A stretch of 5,514 nt of DNA from Verrucomicrobiota bacterium. Lineage in GTDB: Bacteria > Verrucomicrobiota > Kiritimatiellia > CAIQIC01 > Lenti-01. The position numbers were made by a program, and so were the translations under genes. Positions 1-5,504 of the stretch are shown here, in pieces; within the stretch, counting starts at the first letter, position 1; the number at the start of each line of letters is the position of its first letter. The notes below the pieces were generated by a model, which saw only the letters and a program-made list of their open reading frames with translations, had not been told where the DNA came from and made no database searches. Where the stretch lies: NCBI GenBank assembly GCA_003451935.1, contig DMJA01000279.1, positions 1-5,514 of the forward strand, read 5' to 3'.

Positions 1-1407
1 CAGCACATCGGCGCCTACCAGGTCGAGCACCAGGGCCGCCTGATCACCTTTTTGGACACCCCCGGCCACGAGGCCTTCACCGCCATGCGGGCGCGCGGCG
101 CCAACCTGACGGATATCGCCGTCATCGTCATCGCCGCCGACGACGGCATCATGCCGCAGACCAAGGAGGCCATCCAGCACGCCCAGGCCGCCAAGGTCGC
201 CATGATCATCGCCATCAACAAGTGCGATTTGCGATCGGCCAACCCCGACCGCGTCAAGCGCCAGCTCCAGCAGATGGGCCTCGCGCCCGAAGATTGGGGC
301 GGCGACCTGATCTGCTGCTCCGTCAGCGCCACCAAGGGCGAGGGCATGGACCACCTGCTCGAGATGATCCTGCTGCAGGCGGACGTCCTCGAACTGCGCG
401 CCAACCCCCGCCGCAAGGCGCAGGGCTATGTCATCGAATCGCGCCTCGAAGCCGGCATGGGCCCCACCGCCAACGTGCTGGTCACCAACGGCACCCTCCA
501 GCTCAACGACGCCATCGTCTCGGGCTCCACCTGGGGCCGCGTCAAGGCCATGATCAACGACCAGGGCCACAAGGTCCGCACGGCGGGCCCCTCCGCCGCC
601 GTCAAGATCCTCGGCCTGACCAGCGTGCCGGCGCCCGGCAGCGAATTCCACATCTACAAGAACGACCGCGAAGCACGCCAAATCGCCGAAGAGCGCGCCG
701 CCGCCGAACGCCTCAAGGATCTCGGCAGCAGCGCGGAGCCCCGCGCGCCGATGACCCTCGACGAACTCCTGCAGGAGAAGTCCGGCAGCGAAAAGCGCAC
801 GCTCAACGTCATCCTCAAGACCGACGTGCTCGGCTCGCTCGAGGCCATCCGCGGCTCGCTCGAAGGCATCCAGAGCGACAAGGTGGACCTGGCCATCATC
901 GGCACCGGCGCGGGCAACATCACCGTCAACGACGTGCTGCTGGCCTCCGCCTCCAAGGCCGTCATCCTCGGCTTCCACGTCGGCAAGGACGCGGGCGCGG
1001 GCGCCGAAGCCAAGCGCAAGGGCGTCGAAATCCGCCTGTATTCCATCATCTACGAGATGCTCGACGACGTGAAGAACCTGCTGACCGGCCTGTTGGAGCC
1101 CATCATCAAGGAGCATGTCAACGGCCAGGCCGCCATCCGCCAGATCTTCGACATGGGCAAGCGCGGCAAGGTCGCCGGCTGCATGTGCGTGAAGGGCAAG
1201 GTCACCCTCAAGGGCCGCGCCCGCGTCAAGCGCAAGGACGAAGTCCTCTACGAAGGCAAGATCCAGACCCTCCGCCGCTTCCAGAACGAGGCGAACGAGG
1301 TCCGCGAAGGCCAGGAGTGCGGCATCGTCCTCGACCATTTCGCGAACTTCGCCGAGGGCGACATCATCGAATCCTACGAAATCGAAAAGGTCGCCCAGGA
1401 GCTTTGA
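1..1407 (+). CDS. infB: Translation initiation factor IF-2, C-terminal 468 residues (5' end outside window)
   Basis: IF-2 is the cytoplasmic GTPase that brings initiator fMet-tRNA to the 30S subunit and promotes 50S joining. The window opens inside the G domain, in frame from base 1. Counting residues from the window edge, the G3 motif DTPGHE is at 19-24, the G4 motif reads NKCD at 73-76 (usually NKID), and a G5-like SATKG follows. A beta-barrel domain II comes next, then a charged helical linker rich in Ala, Glu and Arg. Domain III follows, with NDVLLASASKAVILGF matching the family's DVxLAsASnAvIxGF pattern. The C-terminal fMet-tRNA-binding barrel carries RRFQNEANEVREGQECGI. The gene stops at TGA 1405-1407, 29 bp before rbfA, the usual neighbour. 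The P-loop and N-terminal domains lie upstream. The TTG at base 52 falls inside G3-containing sequence and is not a start. Family assignment is very secure. Confidence 0.97.
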   Translation, partial: QHIGAYQVEHQGRLITFLDTPGHEAFTAMRARGANLTDIAVIVIAADDGIMPQTKEAIQHAQAAKVAMIIAINKCDLRSANPDRVKRQLQQMGLAPEDWGGDLICCSVSATKGEGMDHLLEMILLQADVLELRANPRRKAQGYVIESRLEAGMGPTANVLVTNGTLQLNDAIVSGSTWGRVKAMINDQGHKVRTAGPSAAVKILGLTSVPAPGSEFHIYKNDREARQIAEERAAAERLKDLGSSAEPRAPMTLDELLQEKSGSEKRTLNVILKTDVLGSLEAIRGSLEGIQSDKVDLAIIGTGAGNITVNDVLLASASKAVILGFHVGKDAGAGAEAKRKGVEIRLYSIIYEMLDDVKNLLTGLLEPIIKEHVNGQAAIRQIFDMGKRGKVAGCMCVKGKVTLKGRARVKRKDEVLYEGKIQTLRRFQNEANEVREGQECGIVLDHFANFAEGDIIESYEIEKVAQEL

Positions 1408-1436
1408 TCCGCTCCCGGACGGCCGACGGGCCCGCC

Positions 1437-1844
1437 ATGAAAGCCGACCGAATCACGCGCGTCAACGAACTCATCCGCCGCGAGCTGGGCCTCCAGCTCT
1501 ACCGCGTCGTGAACCGGCCCGATTTCGATTCCGCCGCCGTCACCTTCACGCACGCGCTCACCACGGTGGATCTGCGCGGCTGCCGCGTCCTCGTCTCCAT
1601 CCGCGGCGAGCCCGCCGAGCAGGAGCGCATGCTCGCCATCCTCAAGCGGTACCGCGTGGAATTCCAGGAAGCCATCGCCAAGAACGTCGTCCTGCGCTAC
1701 ACCCCGCAGATTCATTTCGTGCTCGACCATTCCGTCGAGCAGGGCGACCACATCCTCCAGATCCTCAACCAGATGGAGGCCTCCGGCGAACTCCCGCCGG
1801 ATCCCGCGGAAGACGCCGACGGCACCGGCGCGCCCCCCGCCTAA
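1437..1844 (+). CDS. rbfA: 30S ribosome-binding factor A
   Basis: RbfA is a small KH-fold assembly factor that binds the 30S subunit and helps mature the 5' end of 16S rRNA. The 135-residue product begins MKADRITRVNELIRRELG, which fits the family's opening helix (RxxRVnxlIrrEL). It then has VTFTHALTTVDLRGCRVLVS, the beta-strand region that usually reads VTVTxVxvSxDLxxAxVyvS. The closing RYTPQIHFVLDHSVEQGDHI matches the conserved RxTPxLxFxxDxSxexGxxI. The last 15 or so residues are an acidic, Pro- and Ala-rich tail. The usual Gly-x-hydrophobic-Arg before the final helix is not evident; YRVEFQEAIAKN stands there. The ATG lies 29 bp after the infB stop with no strong Shine-Dalgarno; ACGGG is the nearest weak match. 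A longer open frame runs upstream through infB, but it is out of frame with infB and has no RbfA character. The place between infB and truB confirms the call. Confidence 0.95.
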   Translation: MKADRITRVNELIRRELGLQLYRVVNRPDFDSAAVTFTHALTTVDLRGCRVLVSIRGEPAEQERMLAILKRYRVEFQEAIAKNVVLRYTPQIHFVLDHSVEQGDHILQILNQMEASGELPPDPAEDADGTGAPPA

Positions 1845-1848
1845 AGGA
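1843..1848 (+). promoter_or_regulatory. Shine-Dalgarno for truB
   Basis: AAAGGA overlaps the rbfA TAA stop and sits 3 bases before the truB ATG at 1852. The spacing is short but the match is good. With only 7 bp between the genes, translational coupling of truB to rbfA is likely (inference). Confidence 0.6.
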
Positions 1849-1851
1849 CCC

Positions 1852-2580
1852 ATGGCCTCCTCCTCCCTTTCCTCCCTCGGCCCGCTCGACGGGCTGTTGC
1901 TCGTGGACAAGCCCTCCGGCCCCACCTCGCATGACATCGTCGCCCAGATCCGCCGCCGCTTCCGCATCCCCAAGGTCGGCCACGGCGGCACGCTCGACCC
2001 CATGGCCACCGGACTGCTCGTCATCCTGCTCGGCAAGGGCACCAAGATTTCCGACCGCGTCATGGGCCACGACAAGACCTACGAGGGCACCCTCCGCCTC
2101 GGCATCGAGACCGATTCCCAGGACGCCGACGGCCAAATCGTCGCCGAAAAGGACGCCGCCGCCATCACCGCCGAACAGGTCGCCGAACAAATGAACGCCC
2201 GCCTCGGCGACCAGATGCAGATGCCGCCCATGGTCTCCGCCATCAAGATCAAGGGCGTGCCGCTCTACAAGCTCGCGCGCAAAGGCGAAACCGTGGAGCG
2301 CCCCCCCAAGCTCATCCACATCTACCGGTTCGAACTCCTCGATTTCTCCCCGCCCGATGTCCGCTTCGTCGTCGAATGCACCAAGGGCACCTATGTCCGC
2401 ACCCTCGCGCACGATATCGGCCAGTCCCTCGGCGCCGGCGCCCATCTCGTGCAGCTGCGCCGCACGAAGATCGGCCAGCTCGACGTCGCCCGCGCCTCGA
2501 CCCTGGATGAACTGCTCGCCCGGCCTTCCCTCGACGACAAGGTCATCCCCCTCTCCGCCGCCCTGCCCCTCCTCTCCTGA
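1852..2580 (+). CDS. truB: tRNA pseudouridine(55) synthase TruB
   Basis: TruB converts U55 in the T-loop of elongator tRNAs to pseudouridine and also acts as a tRNA folding chaperone. In the 242-residue product, GLLLVDKPSGPTSHD (14-28) is the N-terminal signature. GHGGTLDPMATG (43-54) carries the catalytic aspartate D49; the usual form is GHTGTLDPxATG. KTYEGTLRLG holds the conserved active-site tyrosine Y77. MPPMVSAIKIKGVPLYKLARKG and CTKGTYVRTLAHDIG (176-190), with R183, complete the core. The protein is shorter than the roughly 310 residues of E. coli TruB. It ends soon after LRRTKIGQLDVARASTLDEL, so there is no room for a full C-terminal PUA domain; short TruB proteins like this are known. 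The gene follows rbfA by 7 bp and is followed by the heptamer spacer before ribF. The tail of the protein (PLSAALPLLS) looks normal. Confidence 0.97.
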   Translation: MASSSLSSLGPLDGLLLVDKPSGPTSHDIVAQIRRRFRIPKVGHGGTLDPMATGLLVILLGKGTKISDRVMGHDKTYEGTLRLGIETDSQDADGQIVAEKDAAAITAEQVAEQMNARLGDQMQMPPMVSAIKIKGVPLYKLARKGETVERPPKLIHIYRFELLDFSPPDVRFVVECTKGTYVRTLAHDIGQSLGAGAHLVQLRRTKIGQLDVARASTLDELLARPSLDDKVIPLSAALPLLS

Positions 2581-2581
2581 C

Positions 2582-2616
2582 TTGAACATTGGATATTGAA
2601 TATTGGATATTGAGGT
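2582..2616 (+). repeat. Five-unit AT-rich heptamer array in the truB-ribF spacer
   Basis: Almost the whole spacer is a period-7 tandem array of TTG-initial units: TTGAACA at 2582, TTGGATA at 2589 and 2603, TTGAATA at 2596, and TTGAGGT at 2610. As a consequence, the 12-mer ATTGGATATTGA occurs twice, 14 bp apart (2588 and 2602). The array is strongly AT-rich inside a GC-rich operon. It contains no convincing promoter and no hairpin. Similar spacers are, from memory, widespread in Verrucomicrobiota-like genomes; the role is unknown. Confidence 0.85.
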
Positions 2617-2631
2617 TTTCCTCTCTTTCCC
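2616..2631 (+). promoter_or_regulatory. 16-nt pyrimidine tract immediately before the ribF start
   Basis: Every base from 2616 to 2631 is C or T, ending directly at the ribF ATG (2632). There is no purine-rich Shine-Dalgarno where one is expected. Pyrimidine-rich leaders can assist ribosome recruitment through protein S1 in other bacteria; that role here is an inference. It may equally be part of the low-complexity spacer. Confidence 0.4.
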
Positions 2632-3552
2632 ATGTCCGCCAAACCTAACAACGCCGTTCCGCTCGTGCTGGCCATCGGCCAGTTCGACGGCGTGCATCGC
2701 GGACACCAGGCCGTGTTCCGCGCCGCGGTCGAATCGGCGAACCGCTGTCGCGGCATTCCCGCCTGTCTCACGTTTTCCCCCCACGTCGCGCAGCTCCTGA
2801 ACCCCGCCCATGCCCCCCTGCTGCTCGCCACGCCGGGACAAAACCAGGCCCTCATCTGCGCCTGCGGCATCCAGCAAATCCATGTCATCCCCTTCACCCA
2901 TGAATTCGCCGCCATGGGCCCCGAGGATTTCCTGTCCCTGCTGAAAATGGAATTCCCGGCGCTTTCCGAAATCGTCGTCGGGCGGAATTTCACCTTCGGC
3001 AAGGACCGCGCGGGCAACTCCGCCACGCTGCCGGGCATCGCCCAGGCGCTGGGCCTCCGCGCGCAAATCGTCCCGCACATCGAACTGGACGGGGCCCCGA
3101 TCTCCAGCACCCGCATCCGCGCCGCCGTGCAAGCGGGCGACATGCCCTTGGCCAAGGCCATGCTGGGCCGGGCCTTTTCGCTGGCCGGAACCGTCGTCCA
3201 CGGCCGGGCGGTCGGCCGCACGCTCGGCTTTCCCACCGCCAATCTCCGGCCCGCGCTGCCCATCCGGCCCGCCCCGGGCATCTACGCCGCGCGGCTCCAT
3301 CTGCCGGACGGCCCGCAGCCCGGCGCGGCCTTCGTGCCGGACCCTTCCGATCCCGCGCAAGCCCATTTCGGCCCGGTCGTCGAAATCCACGTGCCGGGCC
3401 TGGCCCGCAACCTCTACGACCAGGAAGTCGAGATTTCCTTCACCCGGCGATTGCGCGGCCACATGCCGTTCCCCGACGCGGCGAGCGCGGCGGCGCAGAT
3501 CGCCCGCGATGCCGACGCGGCGCTGAAAGCGGACGCGCAGGAGAACCGGTGA
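2632..3552 (+). CDS. ribF: Bifunctional riboflavin kinase / FMN adenylyltransferase (FAD synthetase)
   Basis: RibF phosphorylates riboflavin to FMN and then adenylates FMN to FAD in the cytoplasm. The 306-residue product, close to the usual 300-320, has an N-terminal nucleotidyltransferase domain. It shows AIGQFDGVHRGHQ (14-26, the HxGH-type ATP-binding motif), TFSPH (47-51), VVGRNFTFGKDRAGN (115-129) and the closing ISSTRIR (157-163). The C-terminal riboflavin kinase domain starts near 183. It has GRAVGRTLGFPTANL (191-205, with the PTAN metal/ATP motif), APGIYAARL (214-222) and VVEIHV with the probable catalytic glutamate E251. NLYDQEVEISFTRRLRG then leads to the end helix. Odd point: the V-x-NIG-x-RPT motif expected between the GIY strand and the VEIH strand is absent, replaced by a Pro- and Asp-rich stretch (AAFVPDPSDPAQAHFG, 232-247). 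The adjacent catalytic elements remain, so kinase activity is plausible but uncertain. The gene overlaps the next one by 4 bp. Confidence 0.95.
   Translation: MSAKPNNAVPLVLAIGQFDGVHRGHQAVFRAAVESANRCRGIPACLTFSPHVAQLLNPAHAPLLLATPGQNQALICACGIQQIHVIPFTHEFAAMGPEDFLSLLKMEFPALSEIVVGRNFTFGKDRAGNSATLPGIAQALGLRAQIVPHIELDGAPISSTRIRAAVQAGDMPLAKAMLGRAFSLAGTVVHGRAVGRTLGFPTANLRPALPIRPAPGIYAARLHLPDGPQPGAAFVPDPSDPAQAHFGPVVEIHVPGLARNLYDQEVEISFTRRLRGHMPFPDAASAAAQIARDADAALKADAQENR
3539..3543 (+). promoter_or_regulatory. Shine-Dalgarno and GTGA start/stop overlap for the U32 gene
   Basis: AGGAG lies at 3539-3543, 5 bases before the GTG at 3549. That GTG shares bases with the ribF stop (GTG 3549-3551, TGA 3550-3552). 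This is the strongest ribosome binding site in the window. It decides the GTG start and implies translational coupling to ribF. Confidence 0.8.
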
Positions 3553-5504
3553 GCAAACCTGCCCGCCAGACCGAACTGCTCGCGCCGGCGGGCGAGCGGG
3601 CGGCGGCCTACGCCGCATTCGCGTTCGGCGCCGACGCCGTCTATACCGGCCTGCCGCGCTTCTCCGCCCGCGCCGAGGCCGTCAATCTTTCGCCTCGCGA
3701 GCTCGAGGAAATCGCCGCCTACGCCCATTCGCTTCCGGAGCCCCGCCGCGTCTATGTCACGCTCAACACCCTCGTCCGCGAAGCCGAACTGCCCGACCTG
3801 GTCCGTTCCCTCGCCCTCTGCGAGGAATGCGGCGCCGACGCCGTCATCGTGCAGGATTTCGGCGTGGCCCGCCTCGCCCGGAAGCACTTTCCCTCGCTGC
3901 GCCTGCACGCCTCCACGCAGATGGCGATCCACAACCTCGAAGGCGTCCGCGCCGCCGCGCGCCTCGGCTTCCAGCGCGTCACCCTCGCCCGCGAGCTCAC
4001 CCTCGACGAGATCCGCGCCATCGCGAAGCAGGCGCCCGCCGAACTCGAAACCTTCCTGCACGGCGCGCTGTGCTACTCCTACTCCGGCCTCTGCCTCTAT
4101 TCCTCCCTTCTGCGCGACCGTTCCGGCAACCGCGGCGCCTGCGCCTATCCTTGCCGCGACGCCTTCCAACCTGCGACCACCGAAGACACCCATTATGGAT
4201 TTTATAAAAAGCATAATGGCTCCGACACCCCCGGAGGCCTCGTCTTCTCCATGAAGGATCTCGCCGCCGGCGAGTCCATCCCGGATCTCGTCCAGGCCGG
4301 CGTGGCCTCGCTCAAGATCGAAGGCCGCAAAAAGTCGCCGCTCTACGTCGCCGCCGCCGTGAACTACCACCGCAAACTGCTCGACCGCACGTTCAAGCCC
4401 GGCGAGCAGGAGCAATGCGCCCACGACCTGCGCTCCATCTTCTCGCGCCCGTGGACCGGCCTCTATCTGAAATCCAAGGCCAACCGCGACGTCATCGATC
4501 CCGACGCCACCGGCCACCGCGGCACGCCCGTCGGCCGCGTCGAGAGCTCCGGACGCGGCTTCATCCAGTTCCGCAACGGCCTGCCCCTCGAAATCCACGA
4601 CGGCCTCCAGATCGAGCTGCCCGGCGAAACGCGCCCCTTTGGCTTTGCCGTCGAGGAAATCACGCTCTCCAACGGACGGCGCGTCTTCGAAGCCCCCGCC
4701 AACACCTTGCTGCAGGTTCCGCTGCCGCCAGGGGCCCCGCGCATTCCCAACGGGACCGAGCTGTTCCTCGCCTCCTCGCAGGCCGTCAAGCGCCGGTACC
4801 GCTTCGACATCCCCAATCCGCGCGATCTGCACCGACGCTTCCCGATGGACATCCGCCTCTCGCTTTCCGAAACCCGCGCCGAGGCCTCTGCCACGGCCGA
4901 AGCCGATGGGCACGCCCTTTCCGCCACCGCCGTCCTTGCGGGGCCCTTTGCCGGCGCCAAGAATCCAGAAGCCATGCCCGCCGCGCTCCAGACCGCCTTC
5001 TCCAAGCTGGGCGACACCCCCTTCGAGCTGCGCAAGCTCTCCCACGAAGGCTCCGCCCTCTTCATCCCGGTTTCGCAGCTCAACGCCCTCCGCCGCGATT
5101 TGACCGCCGCCCTCGAACAGGCCCTCCGCGCGGCCCGCGAAAGGCATATCGAAAAGGCCATCGCATCCCTCTCCCTCCTTCAGCCTTCAACCTTCAGCCT
5201 TCAGCCTTCGGCCTTTTTATGCATGATTTCGAAGCTGCAGCTCCAGCGGATGCGGATTGAGATAAATCTGATCCCGGAGATAAGGCTGGTCGTATTTGCG
5301 GACATAGTGGCCGATCAGCGTCAGGGGAACAATCAGGGGAAGAAAACCCTTCGAATAATGATCGAGGATTTCCAGAAGCTCTTTCTTTTCATCGCCGGAC
5401 AGTTGTTCCTTAAAATATCCCATCATGTGCTGCAATACATTCACGTTTCTTTTCGGCGTGGTTTTGAGTTTCAAGGCCTTCATGAGCAGCGTTTCGTACT
5501 GTGA
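3549..5504 (+). CDS. U32 peptidase-family protein (RlhA/TrhP-like) with collagenase-type C domain; native 3' end apparently lost
   Basis: The frame opens 651 codons, but only about the first 537 (to roughly 5160) look like real protein. The N-terminal U32 barrel shows ELLAPAGERAAAYAAFAFGADAVYTG (9-34), LHASTQMAIHN (119-129) and the signature ETFLHGALCYSYSGLCLYSS. NRGACAYPCR follows; C175, C182, C198 and C202 match the four cysteines that bind an Fe-S cluster in related U32 proteins. SMKDL and SLKIEGRKKS complete the core. A collagenase-type (DUF3656-like) domain follows, ending GDTPFELRKLSHEGSALFIPVSQLNALRRD (488-517). E. coli relatives RlhA and TrhP hydroxylate 23S rRNA C2501 and tRNA U34, so an RNA-hydroxylation role is plausible; protease activity is doubtful. 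From memory RlhA is about 650 residues, with further sequence after this domain. Here the frame instead enters a heptamer array and then the antisense of the DUF1722 gene (288-bp overlap). Truncation or an assembly junction is likely. A 30-bp palindrome lies in frame at 4190-4219. Confidence 0.88.
   Translation: MSKPARQTELLAPAGERAAAYAAFAFGADAVYTGLPRFSARAEAVNLSPRELEEIAAYAHSLPEPRRVYVTLNTLVREAELPDLVRSLALCEECGADAVIVQDFGVARLARKHFPSLRLHASTQMAIHNLEGVRAAARLGFQRVTLARELTLDEIRAIAKQAPAELETFLHGALCYSYSGLCLYSSLLRDRSGNRGACAYPCRDAFQPATTEDTHYGFYKKHNGSDTPGGLVFSMKDLAAGESIPDLVQAGVASLKIEGRKKSPLYVAAAVNYHRKLLDRTFKPGEQEQCAHDLRSIFSRPWTGLYLKSKANRDVIDPDATGHRGTPVGRVESSGRGFIQFRNGLPLEIHDGLQIELPGETRPFGFAVEEITLSNGRRVFEAPANTLLQVPLPPGAPRIPNGTELFLASSQAVKRRYRFDIPNPRDLHRRFPMDIRLSLSETRAEASATAEADGHALSATAVLAGPFAGAKNPEAMPAALQTAFSKLGDTPFELRKLSHEGSALFIPVSQLNALRRDLTAALEQALRAARERHIEKAIASLSLLQPSTFSLQPSAFLCMISKLQLQRMRIEINLIPEIRLVVFADIVADQRQGNNQGKKTLRIMIEDFQKLFLFIAGQLFLKISHHVLQYIHVSFRRGFEFQGLHEQRFVL
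4190..4219. repeat. 30-bp AT-rich near-perfect palindrome inside the U32 gene
   Basis: Outer arms CCATTATG (4190-4197) and CATAATGG (4212-4219) are exact reverse complements. The centre TTTTATAAAA (4200-4209) is a perfect palindrome on the same axis. Only the pairs 4198/4211 and 4199/4210 fail, so 26 of 30 bases are symmetric. By count 22 of 30 bases are A or T, in a gene that is otherwise very GC-rich. It is read in frame (about residues 214-224, THYGFYKKHNG) between the last cysteine motif and SMKDL, a place where U32 proteins vary in length. It could be a small inserted palindromic element or a binding site; the sequence alone does not say which. Confidence 0.75.
5177..5211 (+). repeat. 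Five-unit CCTTCAG heptamer array at the U32 / DUF1722 boundary
   Basis: Tandem 7-bp units: CCTTCAG at 5177, 5191 and 5198, CCTTCAA at 5184, and CCTTCGG at 5205. A degenerate sixth unit (CCTTTTT, 5212-5218) runs into the DUF1722 stop codon. A 16-nt pyrimidine tract (5166-5181) precedes and overlaps it. Read on the - strand the units are YTGAAGG, close to the TTGAAxA-type units of the first spacer. Recognisable U32 coding sequence ends just before the array and the DUF1722 stop lies just after it, so this is effectively the spacer between convergent genes. Confidence 0.85.

Noticed and set aside
222..1436. Upstream extension of the rbfA frame through infB (540 codons in total)
   Set aside because: This part is an Arg/Pro/His-rich shadow of infB in another frame. 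RbfA homology begins at the ATG at 1437.
2582..2611. Possible sigma-70 promoter (TTGAAC, 18 bp, GATATT) in the truB-ribF spacer
   Set aside because: Each box matches only 4 of 6 and both arise from the AT-rich heptamer array, which would give such matches by chance.
1765..3618. Long - strand open frame of 617 codons opposite truB and ribF
   Set aside because: It lies antisense to two clearly recognised genes, is of low complexity (Gly, Ala, Arg, Asp, Glu), and is a usual by-product of GC-rich codon use.
3414..5147. Long - strand open frame of 577 codons opposite the U32 gene
   Set aside because: The + strand has conserved U32 and collagenase-domain motifs; the antisense product is repetitive Gly/Ala/Glu sequence without recognisable domains.
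5204..5218. Possible rho-independent terminator after the U32 gene (GCC-TTC-GGC then five Ts)
   Set aside because: The stem is only 3 bp and formed by repeat units, too weak to call a terminator.
4415..5260. Alternative + strand open frame of 281 codons overlapping the U32 gene
   Set aside because: It is an Arg/Pro-rich shadow frame. It includes the repeat-coded residues but no conserved motif.
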